The notes: a model not told the origin generated them from the sequence alone. A DNA stretch of 64,000 nucleotides from Lepidurus packardi (GCA_023053545.1 JAKZAN010000002.1:3084375-3148374), one strand, 5' to 3'. Positions 50,700 through 62,366 are shown, counted from the stretch's first letter. Made by a program: numbers and translations.

Positions 50700-51300
50700 A
50701 CTAACTTTTCCATGTTTGTTGCGAAGAGTTGGGCCTAACCCCAAATCCACAGATCTTCGCAAATTAACTAAAGCGATCTACATGTCCAACGCTTAGAAGA
50801 TTTAAAAAAAAAATCTGTTAGAAATTCATGTACACGGTAAAAGCTTGCATAAGACGCTCATCAAGCATCACTTCCCACCGATCCCAATGGCAACCAATCC
50901 ATCTCAGCATTCAAGAATCATACCATTTTGTATTGAATTTCCCCTCTTAAAAAAGCTACACGATGTCTACTTTTTCCCTTTTCCTTTAACTGGTTTTGAA
51001 CCTTTTTTGTTTTTCTTAACCACTTTATTCACCGGCCAATCCTCCTGCTCGCTTTCATCTTCGCTCTGGTGTTCAGCCTCGCTTTCCATTTCATTTTCCT
51101 AGGGAAACAAAGCACAAATTGTACGTGAATTCAAATAGAATTTAATATATTAAGGGTAATAGCCTTAAAAAGCAACTTCGTTCTATAAGCAACAAAGCTA
51201 AAAATCGAGTTTCTAGTTAAACGTTTTGCTTTAATCGTGTTTGAAATAGTAATTAAGCTAAAAAAGAAACAAATTTCGAGAAAAATGAGAACATGTGGCT
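50700..51300 (+). repeat. Right copy of the tandem segmental duplication
   Basis: Second copy of 49280-49910. Here the RSL1D1 last exon is intact and the ANKRD40 exon is decayed, the reverse of the left copy. Confidence 0.85.
50703..50938 (+). pseudogene. Decayed copy of the ANKRD40 last exon
   Basis: Matches 49283-49549 from the VCCEELGLNP-encoding part to the stop, with several deletions and a TAG inside the former RLQDF stretch. No acceptor or reading frame is preserved. Confidence 0.85.
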
Positions 51301-54300
51301 TCGCGACGTAGCGAAAGTTATTTATCATTATCACTGCGAACCAAGTGCTTTGTTTACTGTTTCAAGTGGGCAAATAAACAGTAAACAGTAATAGTTTAAC
51401 TGGTAAATTGAACTAGATGGAAACATTAATAGAAGCTACTTTTCTTTTATTTTCGCGTTGTATAGAAAGCAGATTTTCGCTCTAATTCTTTTTTTTTTTA
51501 AAGATGAAACCATTTTTATGTGGGTGTTGCCTTTCGAACGTGCAAAATCGTCTATAATTTCTTACTTCAGTTACGCCTTCTTCCCCTTCATCGTCGCCAT
51601 GAATTCTCTTAAGGTATTCTCGCTCCGCTTCATCAGCATCTTCATCCTCCGAACTCTCCTCTTCGATCTTTTTAACTGGAACGCCATTTTTTTTCCCAAC
51701 TTTCTGCTTCTTCGTTTTGGGTTTCTCGATCATAAGATCTGGATCATGCTCATTTTGTTCTTCCGAAGAAGCCACGGAGCCTTCATCCATAGATTCCTCA
51801 TCTTCGTCTTGATCTTCTTGATCGGAAAGCCCAAACAGATCCTTGTCAACAGCTCCAGGGACGTACTTAGGATCACGGAAGACTTGAATTTCACCGTCTT
51901 CGTTGACGCGAACCTTTTGGCCAAGATCAAGAGTGGTAACTTCATCCACATATTCGCGTTTGTTCACCACTCGCTTCTTCAAGCGAATACAGTTACGGCT
52001 TACTAAAGAAAAATACCCCAGCGAATCATTAAAGAATGCTAATAAACAGAACCAACGAGACTAAAACTTCAATTTCGGGTTAGGAAGTGACATTTAAATC
52101 ACTTACCAAAGCTGTAAAAGAGTGGCACTGCAATGGAATCGGGCGTCCTAATGACCAAACTTCTGATATTAACCATTCCACCAGGGAATTTCTTCGCAAC
52201 AACGTTAGCCACTGCCATAATATTCGCAGCAATCTCTTCAGTTGGTTGACTGGACAATCCCACCTGAAAGTGAAGAATAATTCACGTTAAAAGTTCACAT
52301 ATAATTAAAAAAATTTGAAAGAGATAATTTTACTTGGATCTGGGAGCAGTTGCCTTCATTGGATAAGTGCAGATAAGTCATATCGATGGCTTCATCGATC
52401 TCTTTTTTCAACTTCTTGGCGGTCATATCCACTGGTAAGCAAACTCTACACATTTTCAATGAAAACCACTGAATTCTAATTTTGTGGGACGATTTACTTT
52501 CCGGTTTTGAAGAATTGTTGTCCCAAGACAACAGAAACAGACGGAGCAACACGATCGTCGACCAAGAATGTGTCGAAACGTTTAGCCAGCTTGCCTTTGG
52601 CTTCGTAGGCAAAATATTCAGCTCTCAACTGCCTAAATGGCATAACCTAACAGCAAAAAAGGTTGGAATTGATTAAAATTTAGCTCAATATTGCAACAAA
52701 TCTTACTTCCGTGACTCGATTAATGCGAGTTTTCTTTAGAAGCTGCTGGTAGTGCAGCAAAGTAGCTTCGTGGTCTGTCCTGAGACCCTTTTCTAGATCT
52801 TTCACTACCAAAAGCACTGCAGAATCATTCCTAGCCTTATTAATGGGATGAGGAAGGCTCCTGAACGAGATATTCATTATCTTTATGAGCGTAACATGAA
52901 AAAAAGAGACGTTACATCCTAATAGTTTTGTGGCTATCCTTGGAAATCTTGATGCTTGCCACTTGCATGAAGATTGGCAGAGGATCTTCACCAAAAAGAA
53001 CATTTTTCCTCTCTGCTTTCTTCTCCAAAATAACTTTCAAGGCTTCAATTCCTTTCAACACCTTAAATGAAACGAAAGTACGATAACGAAGTGTCAAAAT
53101 GCGGTACAAAGTCAAAAAGTCAAGGTTAGAAGTACACAAGTTACCTTTTCTTTATCCAGAGTGGGTTTACCCTTCTTTTTTTCCTCAGCAGCTGCTCCGT
53201 TAACTGGTGAACTATTTTCAGCCGGGTTCCCTTCAGCTGAAACATTTTCTTCAACTTTCTTATTTTTCTTCTTCTTGTTCTTCTTAGCTTTTCCCGCGCT
53301 TTGTGGAGTGTTTGGTTTTCCTGTCAGCTCCTAGATGCGAATAAAGCAAAAAACATACTTGACATTATGTAAAAAAAAGTAAGGGATATTTCAATAACTA
53401 CCTCTTTTGTCTCAGCTTTGGGCGTTGAAGGCAAAAGAGGAACTTCAACTTGAAATTTCTTTGCTGAAAATGGAGACGCAATTGCAACTGCGTCTTCGGG
53501 GACTTCACCTGCATTTTCCTTAGATTTTTTGTTCCTTCGTTTCCTTTTCCTCGCGCTGCTCTTGGGCGTGGGTACAGCATCATTAATAACTGAAACTGCA
53601 GTAATTTCAGGTGATTTTGCAGCTGAAACGGGGACGGTTACAGACTTAGGGCTCTGCTTTTGCTTGATCTGAGGGGAAGCAGCGTTCTGGATGTTCGGAA
53701 TAACGTTAATTTTCTTTGCTGAAGCAGGAGTTGAGGGGATTTTCGGACTTTTCGCTTGAATTTGAGGAGTGGCAGGCTTGGCAGCCTGTTTAGATTTCAT
53801 TTGAGGGGAAGAAACGTTTTGAATGTTAGGAGTAACGTCCGTTTTCTTGGATGAAGCAGGAGTTGAGATATCGATACTTTTAATTTCAGCTTTAGGTGTT
53901 ATGGGCTTTGGAGCCTGTTTAGATTTCATTTGAGGGGAAGAAAGGTTTTGAATATTAGGCGTAACTTCGTTAACTTCGTTTTTCTTGGCTGATACGGGCG
54001 TTGAAAGGATTTTTGGACTTTTGGCTTGAATTTTCGGAGGTACAGCCTTGGATTTAACTTGGGGAGACCCTCCATTTGCGTCCACACGTGGAAGGAGGAT
54101 AACTGGCTTGTTAGACGGAGTTGTTGGGAGTTTTTGAACCAGCTTTGTTTTGATTTCAGGCGAACATTCCTCTTCCGTGGGAAGCGGTTTCTTGGTGTCT
54201 TTGGCAACTTTTTTTACGGCGCTTTTCTTAACAGGCGAAACCAATTTGGCTGCAGGGCTCTTCGATGGGTTCTGTTTTTTTCGCATACTTCGTGTCATCC

Positions 54301-54358
54301 GAGGTGACGGTTTGGTTTTCGTGGGGCTCGGAGTGGCAGCAACATTGACTTTCACCAT
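50967..54358 (-). CDS. RSL1D1: Ribosomal L1 domain-containing protein 1 (nucleolar)
   Basis: Nine exons read right to left (53402-54358, 53145-53330, 52916-53061, 52707-52860, 52498-52646, 52334-52445, 52107-52263, 51566-52002, 50967-51098) give 809 aa. Residues 1-380 are Lys/Ser/Pro-rich and disordered, with about three copies of a 40-residue unit (TPNIQN..SPQMKSKQ). Residues about 382-650 are the L1 fold: RMSLPHPINKARNDSAVLLV, TEVMPFRQLRAEYFAYEAKG, FDTFLVDDRVAP, GKVCLPVDMT, AIDMTYLHLSNEGNCSQIQV, SIAVPLFYSF. A short conserved RLKKRVVNKREYVDEV part and an acidic, then Lys-rich, tail follow. The family acts in the nucleolus in ribosome assembly and growth or senescence control. The N-terminal extension is longer than in vertebrates. 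The last exon lies in the right copy of the segmental duplication. Confidence 0.93.
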
Positions 54359-56298
54359 TTTTTAGAAGTGTGAGTTACCTGCCTGCTTAGGTTTAAGATA
54401 GCTGTTTTATTGTTGAGAAGTAACGCAGCAATCGAAAGTCGAAAATTCGTGCGTCTGAACACACGTGCAAGAGTGTTGGTGAAACTCGAACCGCAAAAGG
54501 CGGAATACTAAGTAAGGAACCGAACTTCGGGCAAGATAGGGTAAGTGTCGTAAATATTCTCGCTAGATGGCAAAAAACATAATTTTCTACGAATTATTAT
54601 ATTTTGTTTGTACAATATTTTAGAATAATGGTTTTCTCGGTTTGTCTTTTTTATGGATGCTTAAAGAAGAATACTTACATTATTTAGATTGCATTAAAAG
54701 AGTTCTATATAATATTTCACGCTTTCTGAGGTCAGAGTTTAGATTTAACGTATTCGCGCCCAAATTGATGCTTCATTCAAGAGTAAAGACTAAAGGAAGA
54801 AAGAAAACGTTATATCGATAAAACATCCCTCGTAGATGTAGCTTATCTTTAAAACTTCACAAACCATGTATTTATCGAAGTGGGTAGAAAATAAGCATTT
54901 CTAAGATTAAACAATTTATTGGGAAGACGTAGTTTTTATATGATTTTCATTCAATATATATTACAAATGTTTCTTAGATTTCGCCTTCAAACCGAAGCGT
55001 TTTCAGTTTGAAAGCTGCGCTCCAAAAGCTGTTGCCGTCGTAGACCGTATATGGAGAGCAATTAAGGAGAAGATATATCTACATGATCGTTTCATTTTTT
55101 GTTTCATAGCAAGTGTTTTTTTTAATTTTTCTTCCGAACATAAGCATGGAAACATAAGAAGGTTAAGTTTATACGAGATAACTTAGCTTAATAAGTAAAA
55201 TTTGCAGTGAGTTCGTATCGATGAAGTCTTAGATAAATTGTCTTATAATAAAACTTGTCAATACTCGACCTCATCTGAAGATAGGACACCGGTACGTATT
55301 GGATTCTCATAAATTCCAAACGGGTTATGGACGTTTTTCCCTTACCCGTCCTTAACCGTTTGTGCTACTGAGCATGTCTGACTTGGGTACGACGTATGTT
55401 TGGGTAAAAACAGCACGTGCAGTACCTTCCACAAACCGTTATCGCCCTTGACCTCTTGATCCTTAACACGAGAATTTCTATTCCAGATTATCGATGCACG
55501 CTGCGATGTATTGGGCGAGACATGCGAGCTTGTCCGTTCTAAAATTAAGCATAGAAAATCTATAAAGATCTTTTTCGGTACGTGTGCACTGCGAGTATAC
55601 AATGTATTGGATGGCATGATTCCATATTAGGATCGACTTAAAATATGGGAATTATTTTTGTGGCTTTTCACGTTTATTTTTCTAGTTTGAAGTTTGATTT
55701 GCGAAAGAAGCAAATATCACATTGGCTTTGGAGCTTTTTTTCTCAATTCTCTCCGTTATTTACCAAAGGGACAAGTTTTCAAACATTGCAAAAAGGACAG
55801 AAAGGGAAACCAAAGAAAATTGTATCAAACAGGAAGTCCAATAATCGATGGTTCATCCAATTGTTGCACCTGAAGCTTCACAAACTTTCCATTTATCCTT
55901 CGTCGAGTGTTCGGGAACACATCTTGCAAGTAGTTAAATCAAAACTTCCCAACTTGTTGAAAAATGAGTTTGTTTACACTATATCCATGCCCTGTGACGT
56001 CACAATATAAACTTGATACTTGCTTTAATTTACAAACGTAATTATCCTGATATTTTAATAATCAAAGAGATAATAAAGGGGACTAGGATACAGGAAGATG
56101 CGTGTTTCTGATTTTCTGCAGGTTTGCAAGGTGGTGCCGGAAGTGCTGACGCCACGTGCTCCATGCGTTCCTCTCATTAAGGTCCAAAAAGGTTTATAAA
56201 TACTGCGTACTTCTCACGTTCCATCACCATAGTAGAATGAGTCAAGAAAAAACACTATTGAATAGGGAAGGAGTATATCCAAATATATACCAAGAGCA
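54359..56298. other. Intergenic region between RSL1D1 and GT92
   Basis: Should contain the RSL1D1 promoter on the left; a perfect DRE palindrome TATCGATA stands at 54813-54820, about 450 bp upstream of its start codon. A 121-codon frame at 55645-56010 begins with ATG but has no family features or splice context. The GT92 3' UTR occupies the right end. Confidence 0.45.
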
Positions 56299-57984
56299 TT
56301 AAAGGTTCATTTTGATGGTTTCCAGAGCACACGTAGATCCATAACGACCGAGACCACTTTCTACGTTGGCCACGAGTCGTTCTTTGTACCGGTACGCGGT
56401 TAGGTCGCGGATCGAAGACATTTTGACACAATCGTCGCCTCCGTACTCGCACTTGCGATAATGATGCATGAAAGCTACATTGGCGGGCACTTGGAAGGAG
56501 CTGTGACCCGCCTGCAATTCCCACACGAAGTGATTACCCACTTCCACCACCTTCAAAGGCTTACAAATGTACTTGGAGCGGACCTTATGGGGGTGCAATT
56601 TATCCCTCCGGATGGTCTTTTGTAAAGTTATGAAGGGCAAATCTGGCATTGATTGAGGATCATCGGGCCATTGTAAATAGAAAAAGGCATTTTGAAAAGA
56701 AAAGGCACCCGTTTTGGCCGGGTTAGGCACCACCGCTCCAACACCGTCTAGCCGGGTTAGCATATTCAGGAGGGACTCATTGGCCCGCGGGAGGACGTAC
56801 TCGTCAAGATCAATGAGCAGCAAGTAATCGTGTCTGAAACGGTGTCGGTACACGCAATCATTTAACGCAGCAAAGATCCCTTCGGTCCGAATTTCCTTCT
56901 GCGACACCATGTCCAATTCCCATGGCAAGACCGTGACGACACCATCAGCCATATATTGCCTCAACAGGCAATCCACACTGGAGCCTACGGAGTGATTATA
57001 AAACGTGAAATGATTCACCCCTAAAATCCGGTTCATCTCAATAAACTCCATCAATTGGAGAGTGTTATTCCAGTTAAAGTGCAGCGGTTTTACACAAACG
57101 CCTAAAGAGGCTGGCCTGGTACCGTTGTGTACTACCCTCACTCCTCCCCAGGCGGTTTGATTTTGGTGGAGTACCGGTAGCAAATTCCCGGTTCCTATCG
57201 TGTTTAGGATATGCTTCGGATGAGTACTGGTCGTAGTCACTTTCAAAATAGCGGTACTGCTGATACTTAGGTAGGAAGGTATGTGACCCGGTCCCCCGAT
57301 ACCCAAATGTGGGTACAAAGGGCAGAGCACGAACAAGGCGCTGTACTTTAAGTTCCAGTTCTCTCGGATCGCTTTCACACTGCCTGGTACCACTTTCCAG
57401 TTAATGGCCAGTAAACTCTGGTTGGATTGGCTTGTGTCTTCGAATCCAAAAGCGCACCAGACTCGTTCAACGGGTTTGGTCTTGCCGGCACCAATTACAC
57501 GCACCATGGTCGTTTGGGTGTCATCAAAGAAGGCTGAATACACGAAAAATTTTTGTAAAGTACCCTTAACGAGTTGCCAGGGACAGACTTTCTTCTCCCC
57601 AAAGCATTCATCCATGGATTCTAGAGCTGGCCAGTCCGGTTCCACGTTTCTTTCAGTACGAAGATTTTCCAAATGGGCGTGGCTATGATTTCCTGACTGT
57701 AACGCCCTCATTCCAATAACCACCCCTGGTTCCAACCTGTGTTGCACTGGTTTCGCTTGTACCGGATGCTGCAGCACAATGTGTTGGCTGCCAGATGATC
57801 CTGGAGCGCCTTCGTAGTCAATGGAAAAGATTTCGAGCGTAATAATCCCCAAGAAGAGGATGAAAAATGTTAACAAAACCAAATAACCCAGCTGTAATGT
57901 CCGGTGCCAAGTCCAATTCGAGGGCTTGAACCCCTGTAAACGAAATTTGGCGCGGTACAAGAGCGTGCGCTTGAGGAGCCTCAT
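56299..57984 (-). CDS. Glycosyltransferase family 92 protein, Golgi type II
   Basis: A single exon of 561 aa. A short basic cytosolic tail is followed by a membrane anchor at about residues 29-52 (TLQLGYLVLLTFFILFLGII) and a stem, the layout of Golgi enzymes. The GT92 (DUF23) domain fills about residues 295-540: LGVCVKPLHFNWNNTLQLME, FIEMNRILGVNHFTFYNHS, AALNDCVYRHRFRHDYLLLI, DLDEYVLP at 392 (the metal-binding DxD-type site), FSFQNAFFYL, KSKYICKP-like RSKYICKPLKVVEVGNH and VAFMHHYRKCE. Animal GT92 members such as C. elegans GALT-1 add galactose to core fucose of N-glycans; the acceptor here is not known. Absence of introns in a region of many-exon genes hints at an old retrocopy or simple loss. 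Confidence 0.9.
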   Translation of the reverse strand: MRLLKRTLLYRAKFRLQGFKPSNWTWHRTLQLGYLVLLTFFILFLGIITLEIFSIDYEGAPGSSGSQHIVLQHPVQAKPVQHRLEPGVVIGMRALQSGNHSHAHLENLRTERNVEPDWPALESMDECFGEKKVCPWQLVKGTLQKFFVYSAFFDDTQTTMVRVIGAGKTKPVERVWCAFGFEDTSQSNQSLLAINWKVVPGSVKAIRENWNLKYSALFVLCPLYPHLGIGGPGHIPSYLSISSTAILKVTTTSTHPKHILNTIGTGNLLPVLHQNQTAWGGVRVVHNGTRPASLGVCVKPLHFNWNNTLQLMEFIEMNRILGVNHFTFYNHSVGSSVDCLLRQYMADGVVTVLPWELDMVSQKEIRTEGIFAALNDCVYRHRFRHDYLLLIDLDEYVLPRANESLLNMLTRLDGVGAVVPNPAKTGAFSFQNAFFYLQWPDDPQSMPDLPFITLQKTIRRDKLHPHKVRSKYICKPLKVVEVGNHFVWELQAGHSSFQVPANVAFMHHYRKCEYGGDDCVKMSSIRDLTAYRYKERLVANVESGLGRYGSTCALETIKMNL

Positions 57985-59448
57985 GGCAGCGACTTCCGGT
58001 TTCTATACTTGCTTCAAATTTCCCGCTAAAGTACTTAAAACTGTTTAGCCACTTCTGTACCTGCGTTTCAGGGGGATAAATGTAACTGAATTTATTTATG
58101 CTTTAGTTGTTCCTAAGTTGCTTTAGGTCAGTAAGGAGATAAATGCATTATCGTACATATTTAATTGAATTTCTTATCTTGAACAGAATTTAACCCCACG
58201 AGACAGTATGGGTGTCTTTATAGTCAAGTTTAATCTGGTGGAAAGATCCCTGAAGGCGATAACTCATTCAGCGTTATCTTAGTAATTTGATATCCAGTAT
58301 GAGTACAAGTTTTTCTCATCCATTTCTAAAGCTTTCTTTGTTTTTCTTCTTACTCTCTTATGTTTCCTTGTGTGTTTACACTTTACTGAGAAGAGAAACA
58401 TCCCATCCCCAGCAACCAAAGCTTGGCAGCGGGGGTGATGGGGGGAGTATCCTTTCGCACTGACACATCAATCTTGTAAAACCCAGGATTGTATTGATTC
58501 CCTTGGAAACGTTACTTATACGTTTACTATTCCCCATGAAAGGACCAGAAAAGCAAAAATTTCCCCTTAGTTCACGTATGAGTATACGCTAGACTGTTAT
58601 TGCCTTGAAGTATCACATTATAGCCCCTTTCCCTTTTTTCTCCTTTTTTTGTTCAGTACTAATACAAAAGAACAAGCAATTCCACACTGAGCCTATATCG
58701 CCGAGTGTACAAAGTAAATGTGCTTTCTTGGCTCTTGAAAACGAAACGAAAGCTTACGTATTCTAAACAATATCATCTTTGAACTTCCCTCCTATGTATA
58801 CATTTGCTTGTAGATAAAATTCTAAAGACGAACATACCTCGATGATAAAACGTATTCCATTGTTATGGCTTTACAATCTGAAACCAAACACTGGCGAAAT
58901 CTCAGATAAATTTTAAAAACTATGTCATGGAAGAAAGTTGGAATGCGTGATATGAATCATGAGGATGATTGCGGTCAGGAGAGCACCACAGGTTAATAGT
59001 AGCACCGATGTTAGAAGAGATTAACACCCTTGGAATGGGAAATAGGGACAAACTATTACATTCTGCTCTAAAGGAAAATTGTGACTAGCCAGACAAGGCG
59101 GGTTCATTCATACTGAGATACTGGACTGGATCTCTACGAGGTTTTTGTACCGTACTGGGCGTCCCGAAAGTACTCCAGAAGTTCTAGAGGTACACAAGGG
59201 AAACCCCCTTTTAGACCTGGGGCAGACGCTCTGGCGCAGTACAAATGTTCGTTTCGGGAAGAAGTATATGGAATAGAGAGGAAGATATATCTGAGGACCG
59301 CCTCCAAAAAGCATCGATCCCTTTCGGGTGGGGGAATACAAGCATGCGCTGTGTGGAACAGTCGCTGGAAAACCTTTTGCCAGTTCATTCGTGCCGTAGC
59401 TGAATGAACAAAATTTTTCTCACAGTTCTAGGCCAACATCGGGCTTAC

Positions 59449-59481
59449 TTTTTTTTTTTTTTGGGGGGGGGGGGGGGGGGG
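59449..59481 (+). repeat. T14-G19 homopolymer pair
   Basis: Fourteen T directly followed by nineteen G. Prone to length error. Confidence 0.8.
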
Positions 59482-60401
59482 TCTTGAAAGAGCGGGGTCT
59501 ATATCTGTGTGTTTTCAGTTCACGTTAGGATTTTCGCAAGAGCGGAAGGATAGATTGTCTAATTCAGACAGAGGGTGAATAGGCGCGCTTGATTTGTAAT
59601 TCTGCGTGCGAACGCAGACTCGACTTGTAATTAGGTACAAGTGGGGAAACCGAGGGGATAGGAACTCGTTGCTGTTTATGGGTTGGATAACTTCCGAAAA
59701 GGATCAAAGGGAAGGAGAAGAGAGAGAGAAACAAGATAGCGGATGTCGGATATATATATATGGAATAAGAGGTCAGAAGAGCGATTAGTAGGATTTGTCT
59801 AAATGTTTTTTATTTTTTTCTAAAAGAAAACCTTGTTTTTAGGTTTATACTTTTTGATCTAGCGCACTTTTTTTGTTAGAACGTTGGAGTGTGCAAGACA
59901 AAGGAGTGCTCGCGTTTTCCTTTTTAGCACCAAATTCTAACAAAAAAGCGTTCAGGTGAATTTAGCAAGTTCTTCTCCATCAGATTTTCCGTAACATGTA
60001 AGCGTGGTTTTATTGGATTATACACATCTGTGTTACGTCTAGTTCACGACTAAAGGCTGGTATAATTAAGGAGCTTTAATGGGGGAGAAATGGTGGAATT
60101 AGGAAAGCTTCGACAGATGTTTAGCAGTAATCTACATATTCTACTGTGTCGCATTTTGGAAAAATGAATCACCTTGTATCTGTTTCTATCTGCTGTATTC
60201 TCTAGTGTACTCGAAAATTTAGCATTTTTTGTGGAAAATAATTTAAACTTCTCAATAGACGTTGTAGGGACGATGTGGAAGAAAGTATTCTGCTAATATT
60301 GTATCATTTCTTAAAATGAACGAAACTTAATTTTATTATGAAAAAGAGTGACTTCAATATCAGTTTCTGGATGTAATCAAATTAAAGGTGTTATTGCTGT
60401 T

Positions 60402-60444
60402 GATTATACAGTTTTTATAAGCCACACGAAGTGGTTGTATAATC
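60402..60444. repeat. 43-nt hairpin
   Basis: Outer arms GATTATACA and TGTATAATC pair over 9 bp; inside, CCAC and GTGG form a second 4-bp stem around ACGAA. No flanking gene end fits a histone-type or terminator role. Confidence 0.5.
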
Positions 60445-61139
60445 TGTTTCCTTAACGTCGGTATAAACCGTAAAGGTCTCTCGCTGAAAATAATTCCTGT
60501 GCTGCGCAGCACGTTATTTAGCCGGCTGGATTAGCGTTTATTATTACATTGCATCAGACGGAGTTAGCAAGGACCTTATGGGAAGATGAGAGTCATAAAC
60601 TGGGCATCTTGTTCGGGGTGCCTGCTGTTGATGGGATTTATGTGGACGAACGTTTTGTCGTTAACGAGGAAAAATAACGTTCCCATCTATTCTTTCATTC
60701 CCCAGAAGGTTTCTTTGAATCAATAATGCGCGTATCCTACGTGAAAATGTACGTTCTTACAAAATCTTCAATCTTTTGTCTTTATTTTTTGTATTATGTG
60801 GCGTCTTTAGAAGAAGTAATATCAAGAGTTTCAGGCGGAAAATATCGAGTTACGGAACCACGAAGAGAAAAAAGTTCCAATCGCGAATGGTTTCAGATCG
60901 CTGTTTTGCTTTTAAACAGTCCCGAGTCTGGAAATCATAACAAAACCTATAATTAATGCTTTAGTGAGTTAGTTTTCGCCCTAAACTTCGTGAAACAAGC
61001 AGTGCCATTTCTTTAGTTTATTAACTGGTAAGTTTGAATGTTGGTCAAGTTATAAGAATATTTTTACTTGATACTAACAAGCTTTTGTCACTAATTGACG
61101 AAAAGGAAAAGAAATTTTCCCTTTTAAGCAAACACAATC

Positions 61140-62366
61140 ATGGAATTGGGTAAAATGAGTGACTATGAACCGGATTTTTTCTTTGAAGAAGATAAAATGT
61201 AAGTCGAAAACCTCATTTCAGGACTTGTTTGTTTCCTGCCTTTGGTTTTAATGGTAATTAAGTACAGTACCGTCCGCAGCTTTTGTGTTTTCTATTTGTT
61301 TAAACGTTCTAATCCCTTTTGAATCCCTTTGGTATTTTTCACAGTTGTTATTTTCGTCACGTTAAGATTCCCTGTGTTCTGTATTTGCCTGCCTTGCGTA
61401 TTTCCTTACCGATTAACCAGAGAAGCCTTTGAAACTCCCCATAAGCATAATCATGTCTTTTCGAGCTGGTTTGCATCAACAGTATTTTCTTTTGCCCACA
61501 TCTGACGAAAATCAAACTTTGATGGAAGCTATGGAAGCTTTCGAACAGCATCCTGAACCTTACAAACCTTACCTTTTGGAGGATCGCATGTATTTCAAGT
61601 TTATCCTTTTATTTCTATTTTCAATGCGACAATTACCCAAATTTTCCTATTTTTGCTTGATTTACCTGCTCTTTTGCTGCTTAGTTTTGGCTAATTAGCC
61701 GCCAAGCTTTAAGGCTATCGGTTTGTTGGCATGTTTCATGTTTTTTTCTGTCTACGGGATGGCAGTCCAGAGCCTCTGTTTTGCTCGCCTGGCTTTGCGA
61801 ATGCGTTGAGGGAAGTAAAATGTCTCGAAAATGGACCTCAAACTCAAATGGCTCCTTCTCATGCCATTCCTGAAGAGTCCAAGCAACAAGAATTGCTTAA
61901 CTGCTCGTAAGTTCTTCATTCTCCAGACCAAAAAACTTTTCACAGTTCATTTTAAAGCTATTGCAACAATTTTGCAACGATTCCCCTTCTTGGGGGCAAA
62001 GAAGCCAACTTTTTATAACGTTTTTCTGCTTTTCTGTCGCTGCCTGGCTGCGTGTGTTGTGTTTTCGGAATGACAAAGCCATCCTATTTCCGTCAGGTCC
62101 ACGGGGGAAGATTCGTTTGCATGGCCTGCCTTTATGCTTGAAGAAAGATGGTATAACTGGGGAAGCTTTTATAAAGAAATAGCTTTGAGCCATGTATTAC
62201 GAAACGTGTTTTGCTTATACAACGAACTTCTTTTCTGCCGTTTTATGCATACAGGGGGATGACAATCACGTCCGGCTCGGTGAATTTGCAAAAAGATGAC
62301 TCCAATCTCATCGGAATCAGCATTGGCGGAGGGGCACCAAGTTGCCCGTGTGTTTACATCGTTCAG
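61140..62366 (+). CDS. PICK1: PICK1, first two coding exons (gene continues beyond window)
   Basis: Exon 1 (61140-61198) encodes MELGKMSDYEPDFFFEEDK and ends AT before GTAAGT. Exon 2 (62255-62366) completes Met and encodes GMTITSGSVNLQKDDSNLIG, ISIGGGAPSCPCVYIVQ. This matches the start of PICK1, including the acidic leader and the PDZ carboxylate-binding loop (NLIGISIGGG). PICK1 joins a PDZ domain to a membrane-bending BAR domain and controls trafficking of receptors and secretory granules. The next exon, which should encode the FD.TPA..DG part of the PDZ, is not found before 64000, so the following intron is at least 1.6 kb. The 1056-bp intron 1 contains possible coding exons of another gene. 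Confidence 0.93.
61453..62262 (+). CDS. Candidate nested gene or alternative exons in PICK1 intron 1
   Basis: Three exon-like stretches splice in phase: 61453-61589 (start MSFRAGLHQQYFLLPTSDEN, donor GTATTT, or 61598), 61766-61906 (IPEPLFCSPGFANALREVK, then QMAPSHAIPEESKQQELLNC, strong donor GTAAGT) and 62097-62262 (STGEDSFAWPAFMLEERWYN, WGSFYKEIALSHVLRNVF, stop TGA). The result is 147 aa with balanced, coding-like composition, unlike surrounding intron DNA. An in-frame stop at 61414 bounds the start. The last exon overlaps PICK1 exon 2 by 8 nt in another frame. I recognise no family. Alternatively the first two exons could be alternative PICK1 first exons, since the 61906 donor has the same phase as PICK1 exon 1. 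The last 20 residues look least convincing. Confidence 0.35.

Larger units (their letters stand above)
57985..61139. other. Intergenic region between GT92 and PICK1
   Basis: Divergent promoters of GT92 (left end) and PICK1 (right end). Contains a T14-G19 run at 59449-59481, a G+C-rich stretch with overlapping minus-strand frames at 59108-59388 that match nothing I know, and a hairpin at 60402-60444. A 76-codon frame at 60726-60956 has a hydrophobic start but no other support. Confidence 0.45.

Noticed and set aside
51458-52006. 182-codon plus-strand frame rich in Phe, Ile and Leu
   Set aside because: It is the shadow of the acidic and basic RSL1D1 exon 8 on the other strand.
55645-56010. 121-codon frame between RSL1D1 and GT92
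   Set aside because: ATG start but low-complexity aromatic and basic composition without any motif; close to chance for A/T-rich DNA.
57404-57688. Plus-strand frame opposite GT92
   Set aside because: Shadow of the GT92 coding exon.
61590-61698. Read-through tail with a membrane-like stretch after the first nested exon
   Set aside because: Composition turns abruptly T-rich, and GT donors precede it; it looks like intron sequence.
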